A stretch of 12,048 nucleotides of DNA from Chryseobacterium gleum (GCA_945883885.1 CAMCYM010000027.1:1-12048); one strand, 5' to 3'. Numbered from the stretch's first letter, positions 1-7,041 are shown. Notes: generated from the letters alone by a model not told the origin. Made by a program: numbers and translations.

Positions 1-46
1 AGCTCATAATCAGAGGGGATAAAGTCGTTTCAGAGGATGGGGGTCT

Positions 47-1174
47 TCAGGCAGGCACGGCCACGTGGCGCATAGATTCCACGAACCGGTCGAACAGATA
101 GCGGCTGTCGTGCGGCCCGGCCGACGCTTCCGGATGGTACTGCACCGAGAACACGGGCAAGCTGCCGTGCGCCATGCCGGCTACGGTGCCGTCGTTCAGG
201 TGCCTGTGGGTCTCCCGGAGCTGCGGATGCGCCTCGAGCCCTGCGCGCGATACCACGAACCCGTGGTTCTGCGCCGTAATCTCGCACTTGCCCGTTTCGA
301 GGTTGAGCACCGGGTGGTTCACCCCGCGGTGCCCATTGAACATCTTCTCGGTGGTCAACCCTTGGCTCAACGCCAGCACTTGGTGCCCGAGGCAAATCCC
401 GAAGACCGGCCTTCCGCTGTTCACCAGCACCTTCACTTCGTTCACCACGGTAGACATGGCTCCCGGATCGCCGGGGCCGTTGCTCAGCAAAATCCCGTCC
501 GGATTCCAGGCGATGATGCGGTCCGCCGGCGTATTCCACGGGAAGGTCCGCACCGCACACCCCCGTTCGAGGAGGCAGCGCACGATGGCGTGCTTCACCC
601 CGAGATCGAGCAGCGCCACCCGCTGTCCGGTCGCGCCGTGTTCCGGCATCCAGTCCCGCTCCTCGGCGGACGACACTTCGCTGCTGAGTTCAAGCCCCTC
701 CATCGAGGGCACTGCCGCGAGTTGCGCCCGCAACACGTCCTCGGGCGTGCCGTCGCTGCTGATGATCGCATTCTGCGCTCCATGCTCGCGGATGTAGCGG
801 ACCAAAGCCCGGGTATCCACGTCGCACATCCCCACCACCCCATCGCGCCCGAGGTAATCTTGCAGCGTCCCCGACGCACTGGGCCTGCTGGCGATGCGGG
901 AAAAATTCCGCGTCACAAGCCCTGCAATCTTGACCGAGTCGGACTCGACCTCCTCCGGGTGCACGCCGTAGTTCCCGACATGGGCGGTGGCCATGACGAG
1001 CAGTTGGCGGTGGTAACTCGGGTCAGTAAAAATCTCCTGATACCCGTACATGCCTGTATTGAAGGCAATTTCTCCCGTCGTAGTACCGATGGCGCCCGCC
1101 GCAAATCCCTCAAACCGCTTCCCGTCCGCCAAAATCAATACCGCAGGCACTTTGCTGTCGCGGTCTCGTCGCAT
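47..1174 (-). CDS. carA: Carbamoyl-phosphate synthase small (glutaminase) subunit
   Basis: This 375-residue protein hydrolyses glutamine and passes ammonia to the large subunit CarB, which makes carbamoyl phosphate for pyrimidine and arginine synthesis in the cytoplasm. The CarA-type N-terminal domain (about 10-150) carries GEIAFNTGMYGYQEIFTDPS (34-53). The C-terminal class I glutamine amidotransferase domain (about 185-370) shows the nucleophile Cys261 in FGICLGHQ, and His347 and Glu349 in QYHPEA, so the catalytic triad is intact. GHRGVNHPV (281-289) is another family signature. Length matches the family (about 360-385). The ATG at 1174 gives eight residues before the usual PAVLILADG start; a GTG at 1150 is an alternative. 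carB is not in the window. A terminator and a putative promoter lie between it and rplQ, so it is probably transcribed separately from the ribosomal genes. Confidence 0.97.
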   Translation of the reverse strand: MRRDRDSKVPAVLILADGKRFEGFAAGAIGTTTGEIAFNTGMYGYQEIFTDPSYHRQLLVMATAHVGNYGVHPEEVESDSVKIAGLVTRNFSRIASRPSASGTLQDYLGRDGVVGMCDVDTRALVRYIREHGAQNAIISSDGTPEDVLRAQLAAVPSMEGLELSSEVSSAEERDWMPEHGATGQRVALLDLGVKHAIVRCLLERGCAVRTFPWNTPADRIIAWNPDGILLSNGPGDPGAMSTVVNEVKVLVNSGRPVFGICLGHQVLALSQGLTTEKMFNGHRGVNHPVLNLETGKCEITAQNHGFVVSRAGLEAHPQLRETHRHLNDGTVAGMAHGSLPVFSVQYHPEASAGPHDSRYLFDRFVESMRHVAVPA

Positions 1175-1188
1175 GGTACAAATGTACC
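1175..1188. repeat. 14-bp palindrome abutting the carA start codon
   Basis: On the plus strand the sequence is GGTACA-AA-TGTACC, a perfect 6-bp inverted repeat with a two-base centre. It ends at the base directly before the carA ATG and contains the putative -7 box of the carA promoter. This could be an operator half-site pair or a chance symmetry. No regulator is encoded nearby, so its role is unassigned. Confidence 0.5.
1179..1186 (-). promoter_or_regulatory. Putative Bacteroidota-type -7 box of carA promoter
   Basis: On the minus strand the bases read TACATTTG, a full match to the TAnnTTTG -7 element of the primary sigma factor in Bacteroidota. Only four bases separate it from the carA ATG, so transcription would begin at or very near the start codon. 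A convincing -33 TTTG is not seen; the nearest candidate is the T-rich run of the terminator at 1207-1214, about 20 bases upstream. I noticed no other gene-proximal TAnnTTTG on this strand. It is a sequence match only. Confidence 0.45.
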
Positions 1189-1208
1189 GCCTCGTTGCAC
1201 GCAGAACG

Positions 1209-1238
1209 AAAAAAGCCGCCCTTGTGGGACGGCTTTTT
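1209..1238 (-). terminator. Rho-independent terminator after rplQ
   Basis: A GC-rich hairpin is formed by GCCGCCC (1215-1221) and GGGACGGC (1226-1233). There is a TTGT loop and one bulged A at 1229. It is flanked by six A (1209-1214) and five T (1234-1238). Read on the minus strand the stem is followed by a run of T, as expected for an intrinsic terminator ending the ribosomal transcript 21 bases after the rplQ stop. The A/T runs on both sides make it potentially bidirectional. Confidence 0.85.
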
Positions 1239-1259
1239 CTTCACATCGTGCGAACAGAA

Positions 1260-2015
1260 TCAGGCTTCGCCTTCCTCCTGCTTTTCTTCATTCTCATCCG
1301 CAGCCGGAGCTTCCTCCGCAGCCGGAGCCGCTTCAGCCACCGGTGCTTCTTCCGCCGCTGGTGCTTCTTCGACAGCCGGAGCTTCTTCGACGGCCGGAGC
1401 TTCTTCGACAGCCGGAGCTTCTTCGACAGCCGGAGCTTCTTCGACGGCCGGAGCCGCTTCAGCCACCGGTGCTTCTTCCACCGCCGGGGTTTCTTCCACC
1501 GCCGGTGCTTCTTCCACTGCCGGGGTTTCTTCGACGGCCGATGCTTCTTCGACGGCCGGAGCTGCTGCTGCCACCGGAGCGGCTGCACCTTCTACACGGC
1601 CACCGCCACGGCGCGAGCGGCGCGACTTCTTCTTCTTCGCCTCGTTGCCGTAGAGCGTGTTGAAGTCGACGAGTTCGATGAGGCACATTTCTGCATTGTC
1701 CCCGAGACGGTTGCCCGTGCGGATGATGCGGGTGTATCCCCCTTCACGCGTGGCCACTTTCACGCCGATTTCACGGAACAACTCCGTTACAGCATACTTG
1801 TTGCCGAGCGCTGAGAACGCCTCACGGCGGTTGTGCGTCGTGTCTTCCTTCGACCGCGTCACGATGGGCTCCACGAATTTGCGCAGCTCCTTCGCTTTCG
1901 CCACCGTGGTGACGATGCGCTTGTGCTCGATCAACGAGCACGCCAGGTTCGAAAGCAGCGCCTTGCGGTGTCCCGTCTTCCGACCTAAATGGTTGAATTT
2001 CTTATTGTGCCGCAT
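1260..2015 (-). CDS. rplQ: Ribosomal protein L17 with long acidic repeat tail
   Basis: L17 is a large-subunit protein located near the polypeptide exit tunnel. The core (residues 1-126) is typical: it opens with MRHNKKFNHLGRKTGHRKAL and has the family block YTRIIRTGNRLGDNAEM at 94-110. After the core comes a basic segment KKKKSRRSRRGGGR (127-140). A tail to residue 251 follows, dominated by 15 tandem hexapeptides of the type A-P-A-V-E-E (152-241), and it ends in a Glu-rich stretch. E. coli L17 has 127 residues, so this protein is about twice that length. The tail has about 33 Glu and one Lys, so it should be disordered and strongly negative. Tail extensions of L17 are known in Bacteroidota; this one is unusually long and regular. 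The ATG lies 4 bases after the rpoA stop, and it is the last gene before the terminator. Confidence 0.97.
   Translation of the reverse strand: MRHNKKFNHLGRKTGHRKALLSNLACSLIEHKRIVTTVAKAKELRKFVEPIVTRSKEDTTHNRREAFSALGNKYAVTELFREIGVKVATREGGYTRIIRTGNRLGDNAEMCLIELVDFNTLYGNEAKKKKSRRSRRGGGRVEGAAAPVAAAAPAVEEASAVEETPAVEEAPAVEETPAVEEAPVAEAAPAVEEAPAVEEAPAVEEAPAVEEAPAVEEAPAAEEAPVAEAAPAAEEAPAADENEEKQEEGEA
1291..1560. repeat. 15-copy, 18-bp tandem repeat within rplQ
   Basis: Fifteen head-to-tail 18-bp units encode the hexapeptide tail of L17. The core unit on the plus strand is GCTTCTTCGACAGCCGGA. Units at 1363, 1399 and 1417 are identical, and those at 1381, 1435 and 1543 differ from them by a single A to G. 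The other copies diverge more. The unit GCCGCTTCAGCCACCGGT occurs unchanged at 1327 and 1453, exactly seven units apart, which suggests block duplication. All units keep the reading frame. Confidence 0.95.
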
Positions 2016-2019
2016 GGCC

Positions 2020-3012
2020 TTACTCCTTGTCCAATTTGTACTTGCTCACATCCATGCCGAACGTGAGATTCTTGTTCTCCACGAGGTCCTCAAGCTCCGT
2101 GAGCGACTTCTTTCCGAAGTTCCGGAATTTGAGCAGGTCGTTCTTGTTGTAGGAGACCAAATCCCCGATGGTGTCAATGTCGGCTGCCTTCAAGCAGTTC
2201 AACGCACGGACGCTCAAGTCCATATCGCTGAGCTTCGTCTTCAGCAGCTGGCGCATGTGCAGGCTCGACTCGTCGAACTCCTCCACTTCCACGCGCTCCT
2301 CCATTTCCAGCGAAATCCGGTCGTCTGAAAACAGCATGAAGTGCTGGATCAGGATTTTTGCGGATTCCTGCAATGCGTCCTTCGGGTGGATGCTGCCATC
2401 GCACTCGATTTCAAGGACAAGCTTCTCATAGTCCGTGCGCTGCTCCACGCGGAAATTCTCCACGTCGTACTTCACGTTCCGGATCGGAGTAAAGATGGAG
2501 TCAATCGCGATGGTTCCGAGTGGCACCTCCTCTTGCTTGTTCTCCTCCGCAGGCACGTAGCCGCGGCCCTTGCCGATCCGAAGCTCCAACGTCATGGTAG
2601 CTCCTTCGTCCATCGTGCAAATCACGAGGTCCGGATTCATGACTTGGAACGCGCTCGTGAACTTGCCGATATCGCCCGCTGTCATGGCTTTCGTGCCAGA
2701 CACCGTCACGACCACGGTTTCGCCATCCGCTGCCTCGATGTGACGCTTGAAACGCACCTGCTTGAGGTTGAGGATGATGTCCATGACATCCTCCCGGACA
2801 CCTTTTACTGTGCTGTATTCGTGGTCCACACTGTCGATGCGCACACTCGTGATGGCAAAGCCCTCGAGGGACGAGAGCAGGATGCGGCGCAGCGCATTGC
2901 CCACCGTGATACCAAAGCCCGGCTCGAGCGGGCGGAATTCGAAGCGACCCTTGAACTCCGTAGAGTCCAACATGATCACCTTCTCGGGTTTCTGAAAATC
3001 AAGAATGGCCAT
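2020..3012 (-). CDS. rpoA: DNA-directed RNA polymerase subunit alpha
   Basis: The alpha subunit dimerises to seed RNA polymerase assembly and contacts regulators and upstream promoter DNA. At 330 residues it has the normal length. The N-terminal domain (about 1-235) contains GITVGNALRRILLSSLEG (34-51), the conserved dimer and beta-contact helix. An acidic linker (about 236-255) leads to the C-terminal domain, with LSVRALNCLKAADIDTIGDL (266-285) and LLKFRNFGKKSLTELEDLV (293-311) forming the helix-hairpin-helix-like DNA-binding fold. It starts 19 bases after rpsD and ends 4 bases before rplQ, the usual alpha-operon arrangement. The upstream bases show no Shine-Dalgarno sequence. Confidence 0.99.
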   Translation of the reverse strand: MAILDFQKPEKVIMLDSTEFKGRFEFRPLEPGFGITVGNALRRILLSSLEGFAITSVRIDSVDHEYSTVKGVREDVMDIILNLKQVRFKRHIEAADGETVVVTVSGTKAMTAGDIGKFTSAFQVMNPDLVICTMDEGATMTLELRIGKGRGYVPAEENKQEEVPLGTIAIDSIFTPIRNVKYDVENFRVEQRTDYEKLVLEIECDGSIHPKDALQESAKILIQHFMLFSDDRISLEMEERVEVEEFDESSLHMRQLLKTKLSDMDLSVRALNCLKAADIDTIGDLVSYNKNDLLKFRNFGKKSLTELEDLVENKNLTFGMDVSKYKLDKE

Positions 3013-3031
3013 GGTGAAAAGGGATCAAGGA

Positions 3032-3637
3032 TTACTTCGAGTACAATTCGACGATGAGCTGCTCCTTGATGTTCTCCGGGATTTGGGTCCGCGAAGGCAC
3101 CTGAATGAAGGTTCCCACCATCGTTGCCTGGTTCCAGTCAAGCCAATCGTGCGCCTGACGGCGGCCGCCGAGCGAGTTCGCAATCACCGGGAGTGACTTG
3201 CTCTTCTCACGCACGCCGATGTGGTCCCCGGGCCGCAAGCGGTAAGAAGGGATGTTGACCACATTGCCGTTCACCGTGATGTGGCAGTGTCCGACGAGCT
3301 GGCGCGCTGCGCGGCGCGTGGGGGCTACGCCCAAACGGTAGACCACGTTGTCCAGCCGGCTCTCGCACAACTGGAGCAGGATCTCACCGGTAATGCCTTG
3401 GCGGGCATTCGCCGTAGCAAACAGATTCGAGAATTGCTTCTCGAGGATGCCATAGGTGTGCTTCGCCTTCTGCTTTTCAGCAAGCTGGACGGAGTACTCT
3501 GATTCCTTCTTCCGGCGACGGTTGTTGCCATGTTGCCCCGGGCCGTAAGGACGGCGTTCGAGGGCTTTATCTGGTCCGAAGATGGCTTCGCGGAAACGGC
3601 GCGCCACTTTCGATTTGGGACCACGGTATCGTGCCAT
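3032..3637 (-). CDS. rpsD: Ribosomal protein S4 (zinc-free form)
   Basis: S4 is a primary 16S rRNA-binding protein that starts 30S assembly and helps shape the mRNA entry channel. The 201-residue sequence begins MARYRGPKSKVARRF and has the PYGPGQHG block (30-37). The S4 RNA-binding domain spans about 94-155, with RLDNVVYRLGVAPTRRAARQ at 94-113. The N-terminal region lacks the CxxC...C zinc ligands found in some S4 proteins; its only cysteines are Cys91 and Cys118. In enterobacteria S4 represses its own operon, but I see no equivalent leader structure here. It lies between rpsK (33-base gap) and rpoA (19-base gap). Confidence 0.99.
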   Translation of the reverse strand: MARYRGPKSKVARRFREAIFGPDKALERRPYGPGQHGNNRRRKKESEYSVQLAEKQKAKHTYGILEKQFSNLFATANARQGITGEILLQLCESRLDNVVYRLGVAPTRRAARQLVGHCHITVNGNVVNIPSYRLRPGDHIGVREKSKSLPVIANSLGGRRQAHDWLDWNQATMVGTFIQVPSRTQIPENIKEQLIVELYSK

Positions 3638-3670
3638 GGGGATATCTCTAAAGAATTCGACGGGAGAAGA

Positions 3671-4054
3671 TTAAACGCGACGACGCTTGGGAGGACGGCA
3701 GCCGTTGTGCGGCAACGCGGTCACATCGATGATCTCGGAGATCTCAATGCCCATGTTGTGCAGGGCGCGCATTGCGCTCTCCCGGCCGGCACCTGGTCCT
3801 TTCACGTAGGCGCGGATTTTCCGCAGCCCCAACTCAAAGGCCTCTTTGCCACAATCCTCAGCAGCCACCTGTGCAGCGTAGGGTGTGTTCTTTTTCGAGC
3901 CCCGGAAACCCATCTTACCGGCACTCGACCACGAGATGACCTGCCCCTGGTTGTTCGTCAGGGAGATGATGATGTTGTTGAAGGAGGTGTGGATGTGCGC
4001 CTGTCCGACGGAATCCACTACCACTTTCTTTTTCTTCTTGATGTTCTTCGCCAT
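3671..4054 (-). CDS. rpsK: Ribosomal protein S11
   Basis: S11 sits on the 30S platform near the Shine-Dalgarno helix and the mRNA exit. The protein has 127 residues. It has a lysine-rich N-terminus (KKKKK at 6-10), the core HTSFNNIIISLTNNQG (22-37) and KGPGAGRESAMRALHNMGI (85-103). The tail ALPHNGCRPPKRRRV (113-127) includes the conserved Asn117-Gly118 pair, a site known to form isoaspartate in other bacteria. It follows rpsM after a 55-base spacer, the longest gap within the ribosomal unit. Confidence 0.99.
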   Translation of the reverse strand: MAKNIKKKKKVVVDSVGQAHIHTSFNNIIISLTNNQGQVISWSSAGKMGFRGSKKNTPYAAQVAAEDCGKEAFELGLRKIRAYVKGPGAGRESAMRALHNMGIEISEIIDVTALPHNGCRPPKRRRV

Positions 4055-4109
4055 CGTCGAATGAAGTTTGAGGTGATCAACTTCCCTTTCAGGAAGCCCA
4101 ATTCAGGAA

Positions 4110-4478
4110 TTACTTCTTCTTGTTTGCCACGGTCTTCCGCTTGCCCTTCCGGGTGCGGGAGTTGTTCTTCGTGCGCTGTCCACGGAGCGGCAAGCCGTTC
4201 CGGTGGCGGATGCCGCGGTAACATCCGATGTCCATCAATCGCTTGATGTGTGCGCCGATTTCAGACCGAAGTTCGCCCTCGACCTTGAAGCCGGTGGCGA
4301 TGCCGGTCCGGATGGCGGCGATTTCGTCGTCGCTCCAGTCCTGCACCTTCTTGTCTTCAGAGACCCCTGCATCCGCAAGGACCTTTGCTGCCCGGCTACG
4401 ACCGATGCCGTAGATGTAAGTGAGGGCGATGACGCCGCGCTTGTTGCGCGGAATGTCGATACCTGCAATACGTGCCAT
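4110..4478 (-). CDS. rpsM: Ribosomal protein S13
   Basis: S13 lies in the 30S head, contacts the P-site tRNA and forms the B1 bridge to the large subunit. The 122-residue sequence starts MARIAGIDIPRNKRGVIALT. The helix-two-turn-helix region YGIGRSRAAKVL is at 23-34, and the tRNA-contacting tail GLPLRGQRTKNNSRTRKG is at 95-112, ending in a lysine-rich extension. Length agrees with the family (118-126). It begins 27 bases after rpmJ, as in most bacterial alpha operons. Confidence 0.99.
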   Translation of the reverse strand: MARIAGIDIPRNKRGVIALTYIYGIGRSRAAKVLADAGVSEDKKVQDWSDDEIAAIRTGIATGFKVEGELRSEIGAHIKRLMDIGCYRGIRHRNGLPLRGQRTKNNSRTRKGKRKTVANKKK

Positions 4479-4505
4479 ATGCGATGGGTTATTCCTTCCG
4501 TCGAA

Positions 4506-4622
4506 TCAGCCTTGACGCTGCTTCAACTTCGGGTTCTTCTTGTTGATGACATACAAACGGCCTTTCCGGCTGACAATCTTGCAGTCAACGGAACGCTTCT
4601 TGAGGGATGCACGGACTTTCAT
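4506..4622 (-). CDS. rpmJ: Ribosomal protein L36 (zinc-free form)
   Basis: Reading the spacer between infA and rpsM gives a 38-codon frame, MKVRASLKKR to the end PKLKQRQG, ending in TGA at 4506-4508. This is bacterial L36 (bL36), which binds 23S rRNA close to L16 and L6. The zinc ribbon of the common form is absent: positions 11, 27 and 33 carry Ser, Asn and Leu instead of Cys, Cys and His, leaving only Cys14. This pattern matches the zinc-free L36 common in Bacteroidota. It starts 7 bases after the infA stop. The short length is normal. Confidence 0.97.
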   Translation of the reverse strand: MKVRASLKKRSVDCKIVSRKGRLYVINKKNPKLKQRQG

Positions 4623-4629
4623 GGTGCGT

Positions 4630-4851
4630 TTATTTCTTGTATCGGAACGAAATCCGGCCTTTCGACAAATCGTACGGCGACATCTCCACCTTCACGCGGT
4701 CCCCTGGGAGGATCTTGATGTAGTGCATCCTCATCTTCCCGGAGATGTGGGCCGTAATAATATGCCCGTTCTCCAGTTCCACCCGGAACATGGCGTTCGA
4801 GAGCGCCTCCAGGATGGTCCCGTCTTGCGTGATGGACGTTTGTTTCGCCAT
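4630..4851 (-). CDS. infA: Translation initiation factor IF-1
   Basis: IF-1 is a small OB-fold protein that binds the A site of the 30S subunit during initiation, together with IF-2 and IF-3. The 73-residue product is the usual size (about 72). It contains EALSNAMFRVELENGH (15-30), HISGKMRMHYIKILPGDRVK (35-54) and the ending SPYDLSKGRISFRYKK, all diagnostic for the family. Its ATG directly follows the map TGA with no intervening base, so the two are probably translationally coupled. The map-infA-rpmJ order is typical of Bacteroidota. Confidence 0.99.
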   Translation of the reverse strand: MAKQTSITQDGTILEALSNAMFRVELENGHIITAHISGKMRMHYIKILPGDRVKVEMSPYDLSKGRISFRYKK

Positions 4852-5670
4852 TCAGTTCAATTTGGCTGATAAGCCGTTTCGTTGTTTCGTTAAAACCTTT
4901 TCAATTTCATCAAAGCTCGAGAGAACTTCCGCCCGCCCCTCTCGCACGACAATGTCGTGTTCAAAGTGCGCGCTCGGCTTGCGGTCTGCAGTGACAATGG
5001 TCCACCCATCTTTCTCCTGTCGCACCTCTTTGCGACCCAGGTTGATCATGGGTTCAATGGCCAGCACCATGCCGTCTGCAAGCTTCAAACCGTTGCCGCG
5101 ACGTCCGTAGTTAGGGACTTCGGGAGCTTCGTGAAGTTCCTTTCCTAACCCATGCCCTACCAACTCCCGCACGACTCCGTACCGGTGCTGCTCAGCCCAT
5201 TCCTGGACGGCATATCCGATGTCGCCGATGCGGTTGCCGGCAGTAGCTGCCGCGATGGCCCGGTCAAGGCATTCCAAGGTTACTGCAAGCAACCGCTGGA
5301 CCTCTTCCGTCACCTCGCCGACCGCGAACGTGTAAGCACTGTCACCGTAAAAGCCGTTCATCAGCACCCCACAATCCACAGAGACGATGTCTCCGTCCTT
5401 GAGCGGCAGGGTGTTCGGAATTCCATGCACCACTGCCTCGTTGACAGAGGTGCACAAGGTATTCGGGAATCCCCCGTATCCTTTGAATCCCGGAACCGCA
5501 CCGTGGTCCCGAATGAACGTCTCCGCGACCGCATCCAACTCCAAGGTCGTTACCCCTGGACGGATGTACTCTGCCACGGCAGCAAGCGTTCTCCCGACAA
5601 GCAAAGAACTCTCCCGGATGAGTTCGACTTCTTCAGCCGACTTGAGGTGGACAACGCGTGCCGATCCCAT
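4852..5670 (-). CDS. map: Methionine aminopeptidase, type I
   Basis: This cytoplasmic metalloprotease removes the initiator methionine from nascent proteins. The 272-residue pita-bread-fold protein keeps all five metal ligands: Asp99 (SVDCG), Asp110 (YGDSAYTF), His173 (GHGLG), Glu206 (AIEPM) and Glu237 (HFEHD). The substrate-binding His82 and His180 are also in place. There is no N-terminal zinc-finger extension, so it is a standard bacterial type Ia enzyme of near-normal length (E. coli 264). It sits 16 bases after secY and abuts infA. Co-expression with ribosomal proteins fits a processing enzyme needed in step with translation. Confidence 0.98.
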   Translation of the reverse strand: MGSARVVHLKSAEEVELIRESSLLVGRTLAAVAEYIRPGVTTLELDAVAETFIRDHGAVPGFKGYGGFPNTLCTSVNEAVVHGIPNTLPLKDGDIVSVDCGVLMNGFYGDSAYTFAVGEVTEEVQRLLAVTLECLDRAIAAATAGNRIGDIGYAVQEWAEQHRYGVVRELVGHGLGKELHEAPEVPNYGRRGNGLKLADGMVLAIEPMINLGRKEVRQEKDGWTIVTADRKPSAHFEHDIVVREGRAEVLSSFDEIEKVLTKQRNGLSAKLN

Positions 5671-5686
5671 CCGAAAACTGCCTCTA

Positions 5687-7030
5687 TTACCCTCCGATTC
5701 CGCTCACAGGAGACTGTGCGCGGCCGCGGATTCGTCCAGCCTTCATCAGGCCGTCATAGTGGCGGGACAACAGGTGGCTCTCCACCTGTTGCAACGTATC
5801 TAAAATCACCCCGACCATGATCAGCAGCGAGGTACCACCGAAGAAGATGGCGAACTGCTGCACCTTCGTCAAGCCCAAACTGAACACGATGGCGGGCAAC
5901 ACTGCGAGCAAACCGAGGAACACGGCACCCGGCAACGTGATGTTCGACAACACGCCGTCAAGGAATTCCGCGGTAGGCTTGCCCGGCTTTACCCCCGGGA
6001 TGAAGCTGTTTTGGCGCTTGAGGTCGTCTGCCATTTGGTTCGGGTTCACCGTGATGGCCGTGTACATGTAGGTGAACACGACGATCATCAAGAAGAACAA
6101 GATGTTGTACCAAAGGCCATTGAAATCGCTCAGGCTTTGCAGGAACTCGCTGTCCTGGAAGGTCTCGCTCTGCGTGAGGTACAACGGCACGAACATGATG
6201 GCCTGTGCAAAAATGATGGGCATCACACCGGAAGCATTCAACTTCAACGGAATGAAGCTCCGTGCGCCTTCGCCCTGCGGCAAGTGGGAGGCACCGGTTT
6301 GCAGTTTGGCCATCTGAATCGGCACCTTGCGAATGGCCTGTACCATCGCCACGCTCGCCCCGATAACCACCAGCAATACAGCGATCTCCACCAAGTAGAA
6401 GAACAAGCTCGCCTGCGTGAATTCCTGCACAAGTGCTGCTGGGAAGGTCGCAATGATCCCCACCATGATCAGCAGCGAAATGCCGTTGCCGATGCCTCGG
6501 TCGGTGATGCGCTCGCCGAGCCACATGATGAGCAGGGTCGATGCCACGAGGATGACGACTGCGCTGAACCACCAGAACGGGCTGGGGTTCAACACTGCAC
6601 CCGGCACAGAAACCACGGTCGAGGCAAGGTAGCCCGGCGCTTGTACCAAGGTGATGCCGATGGTCAGGAACCGCGTCCACTGGTTGATCCGCTTCCGTCC
6701 ACTCTCGCCTTCCGTTTGCATCTTCTGCACCGAAGGCACCGCAATGCCGAGAAGCTGGATGATGATGGATGCCGAGATGTACGGCATGATCCCCAACGCA
6801 AAAATCGAAGCCCGCGTGAAGGCTCCTCCCGTGAAGAGGCTCAAAATCGTGCCGAGGCCCGACTGGTCCGCCGAGTTCAGCTGTGCAGCGAGCACGTCAC
6901 TGTTCACCCCCGGAAGGACGATGAACGACCCGAGGCGGTACACCAGAATCAAGCCGAGGGTGATGCCGATTTTGCGGCGCAACTCCTCGTGGTTCCAGAT
7001 GTTCCGAATTTGTTTAAAGAGGTCCCGCAT
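5687..7030 (-). CDS. secY: Protein translocase channel subunit SecY
   Basis: SecY forms the inner-membrane protein-conducting channel with SecE and SecG and receives proteins from SecA or the ribosome. The 447-residue product is hydrophobic with about ten predicted membrane segments, the first at about 21-40. Signature blocks are ALGIMPYISASIIIQLL (78-94) and WLGERITDRGIGNGISLLI (170-188). PLKLNASGVMPIIFA (261-275) and the cytoplasmic C-terminal block ESHLLSRHYDGLMK (417-430) are also typical. It starts 11 bases after rplO, as in nearly all bacteria. Length agrees with the family. Confidence 0.99.
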   Translation of the reverse strand: MRDLFKQIRNIWNHEELRRKIGITLGLILVYRLGSFIVLPGVNSDVLAAQLNSADQSGLGTILSLFTGGAFTRASIFALGIMPYISASIIIQLLGIAVPSVQKMQTEGESGRKRINQWTRFLTIGITLVQAPGYLASTVVSVPGAVLNPSPFWWFSAVVILVASTLLIMWLGERITDRGIGNGISLLIMVGIIATFPAALVQEFTQASLFFYLVEIAVLLVVIGASVAMVQAIRKVPIQMAKLQTGASHLPQGEGARSFIPLKLNASGVMPIIFAQAIMFVPLYLTQSETFQDSEFLQSLSDFNGLWYNILFFLMIVVFTYMYTAITVNPNQMADDLKRQNSFIPGVKPGKPTAEFLDGVLSNITLPGAVFLGLLAVLPAIVFSLGLTKVQQFAIFFGGTSLLIMVGVILDTLQQVESHLLSRHYDGLMKAGRIRGRAQSPVSGIGG

Positions 7031-7041
7031 GGCGACGCAGA

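Noticed and set aside
1291..1560. Regularly spaced repeats as a possible CRISPR array
   Set aside because: The 18-bp units are directly adjacent without unique spacers and lie in frame inside rplQ, so this is a coding tandem repeat.
1195..1653. Plus-strand frame of Ser-Ser-Thr-Ala-Gly-Ala repeats
   Set aside because: This is the opposite-strand reading of the 18-bp tandem repeat in rplQ, whose period keeps several frames open. There is no independent support for it.
65..1663. A 532-codon open frame on the plus strand, antisense to carA and the rplQ tail
   Set aside because: Its product is low-complexity (Pro, Leu and Arg-rich) across the rplQ repeat and matches no family I recognise. It lies opposite two clear genes; the absence of stops follows from high GC and the 18-bp repeat.
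5958..6680. A 240-codon minus-strand frame inside secY
   Set aside because: It is a shifted frame of secY, rich in His, Arg and Gly, with no membrane pattern. secY itself is full length with all signatures.
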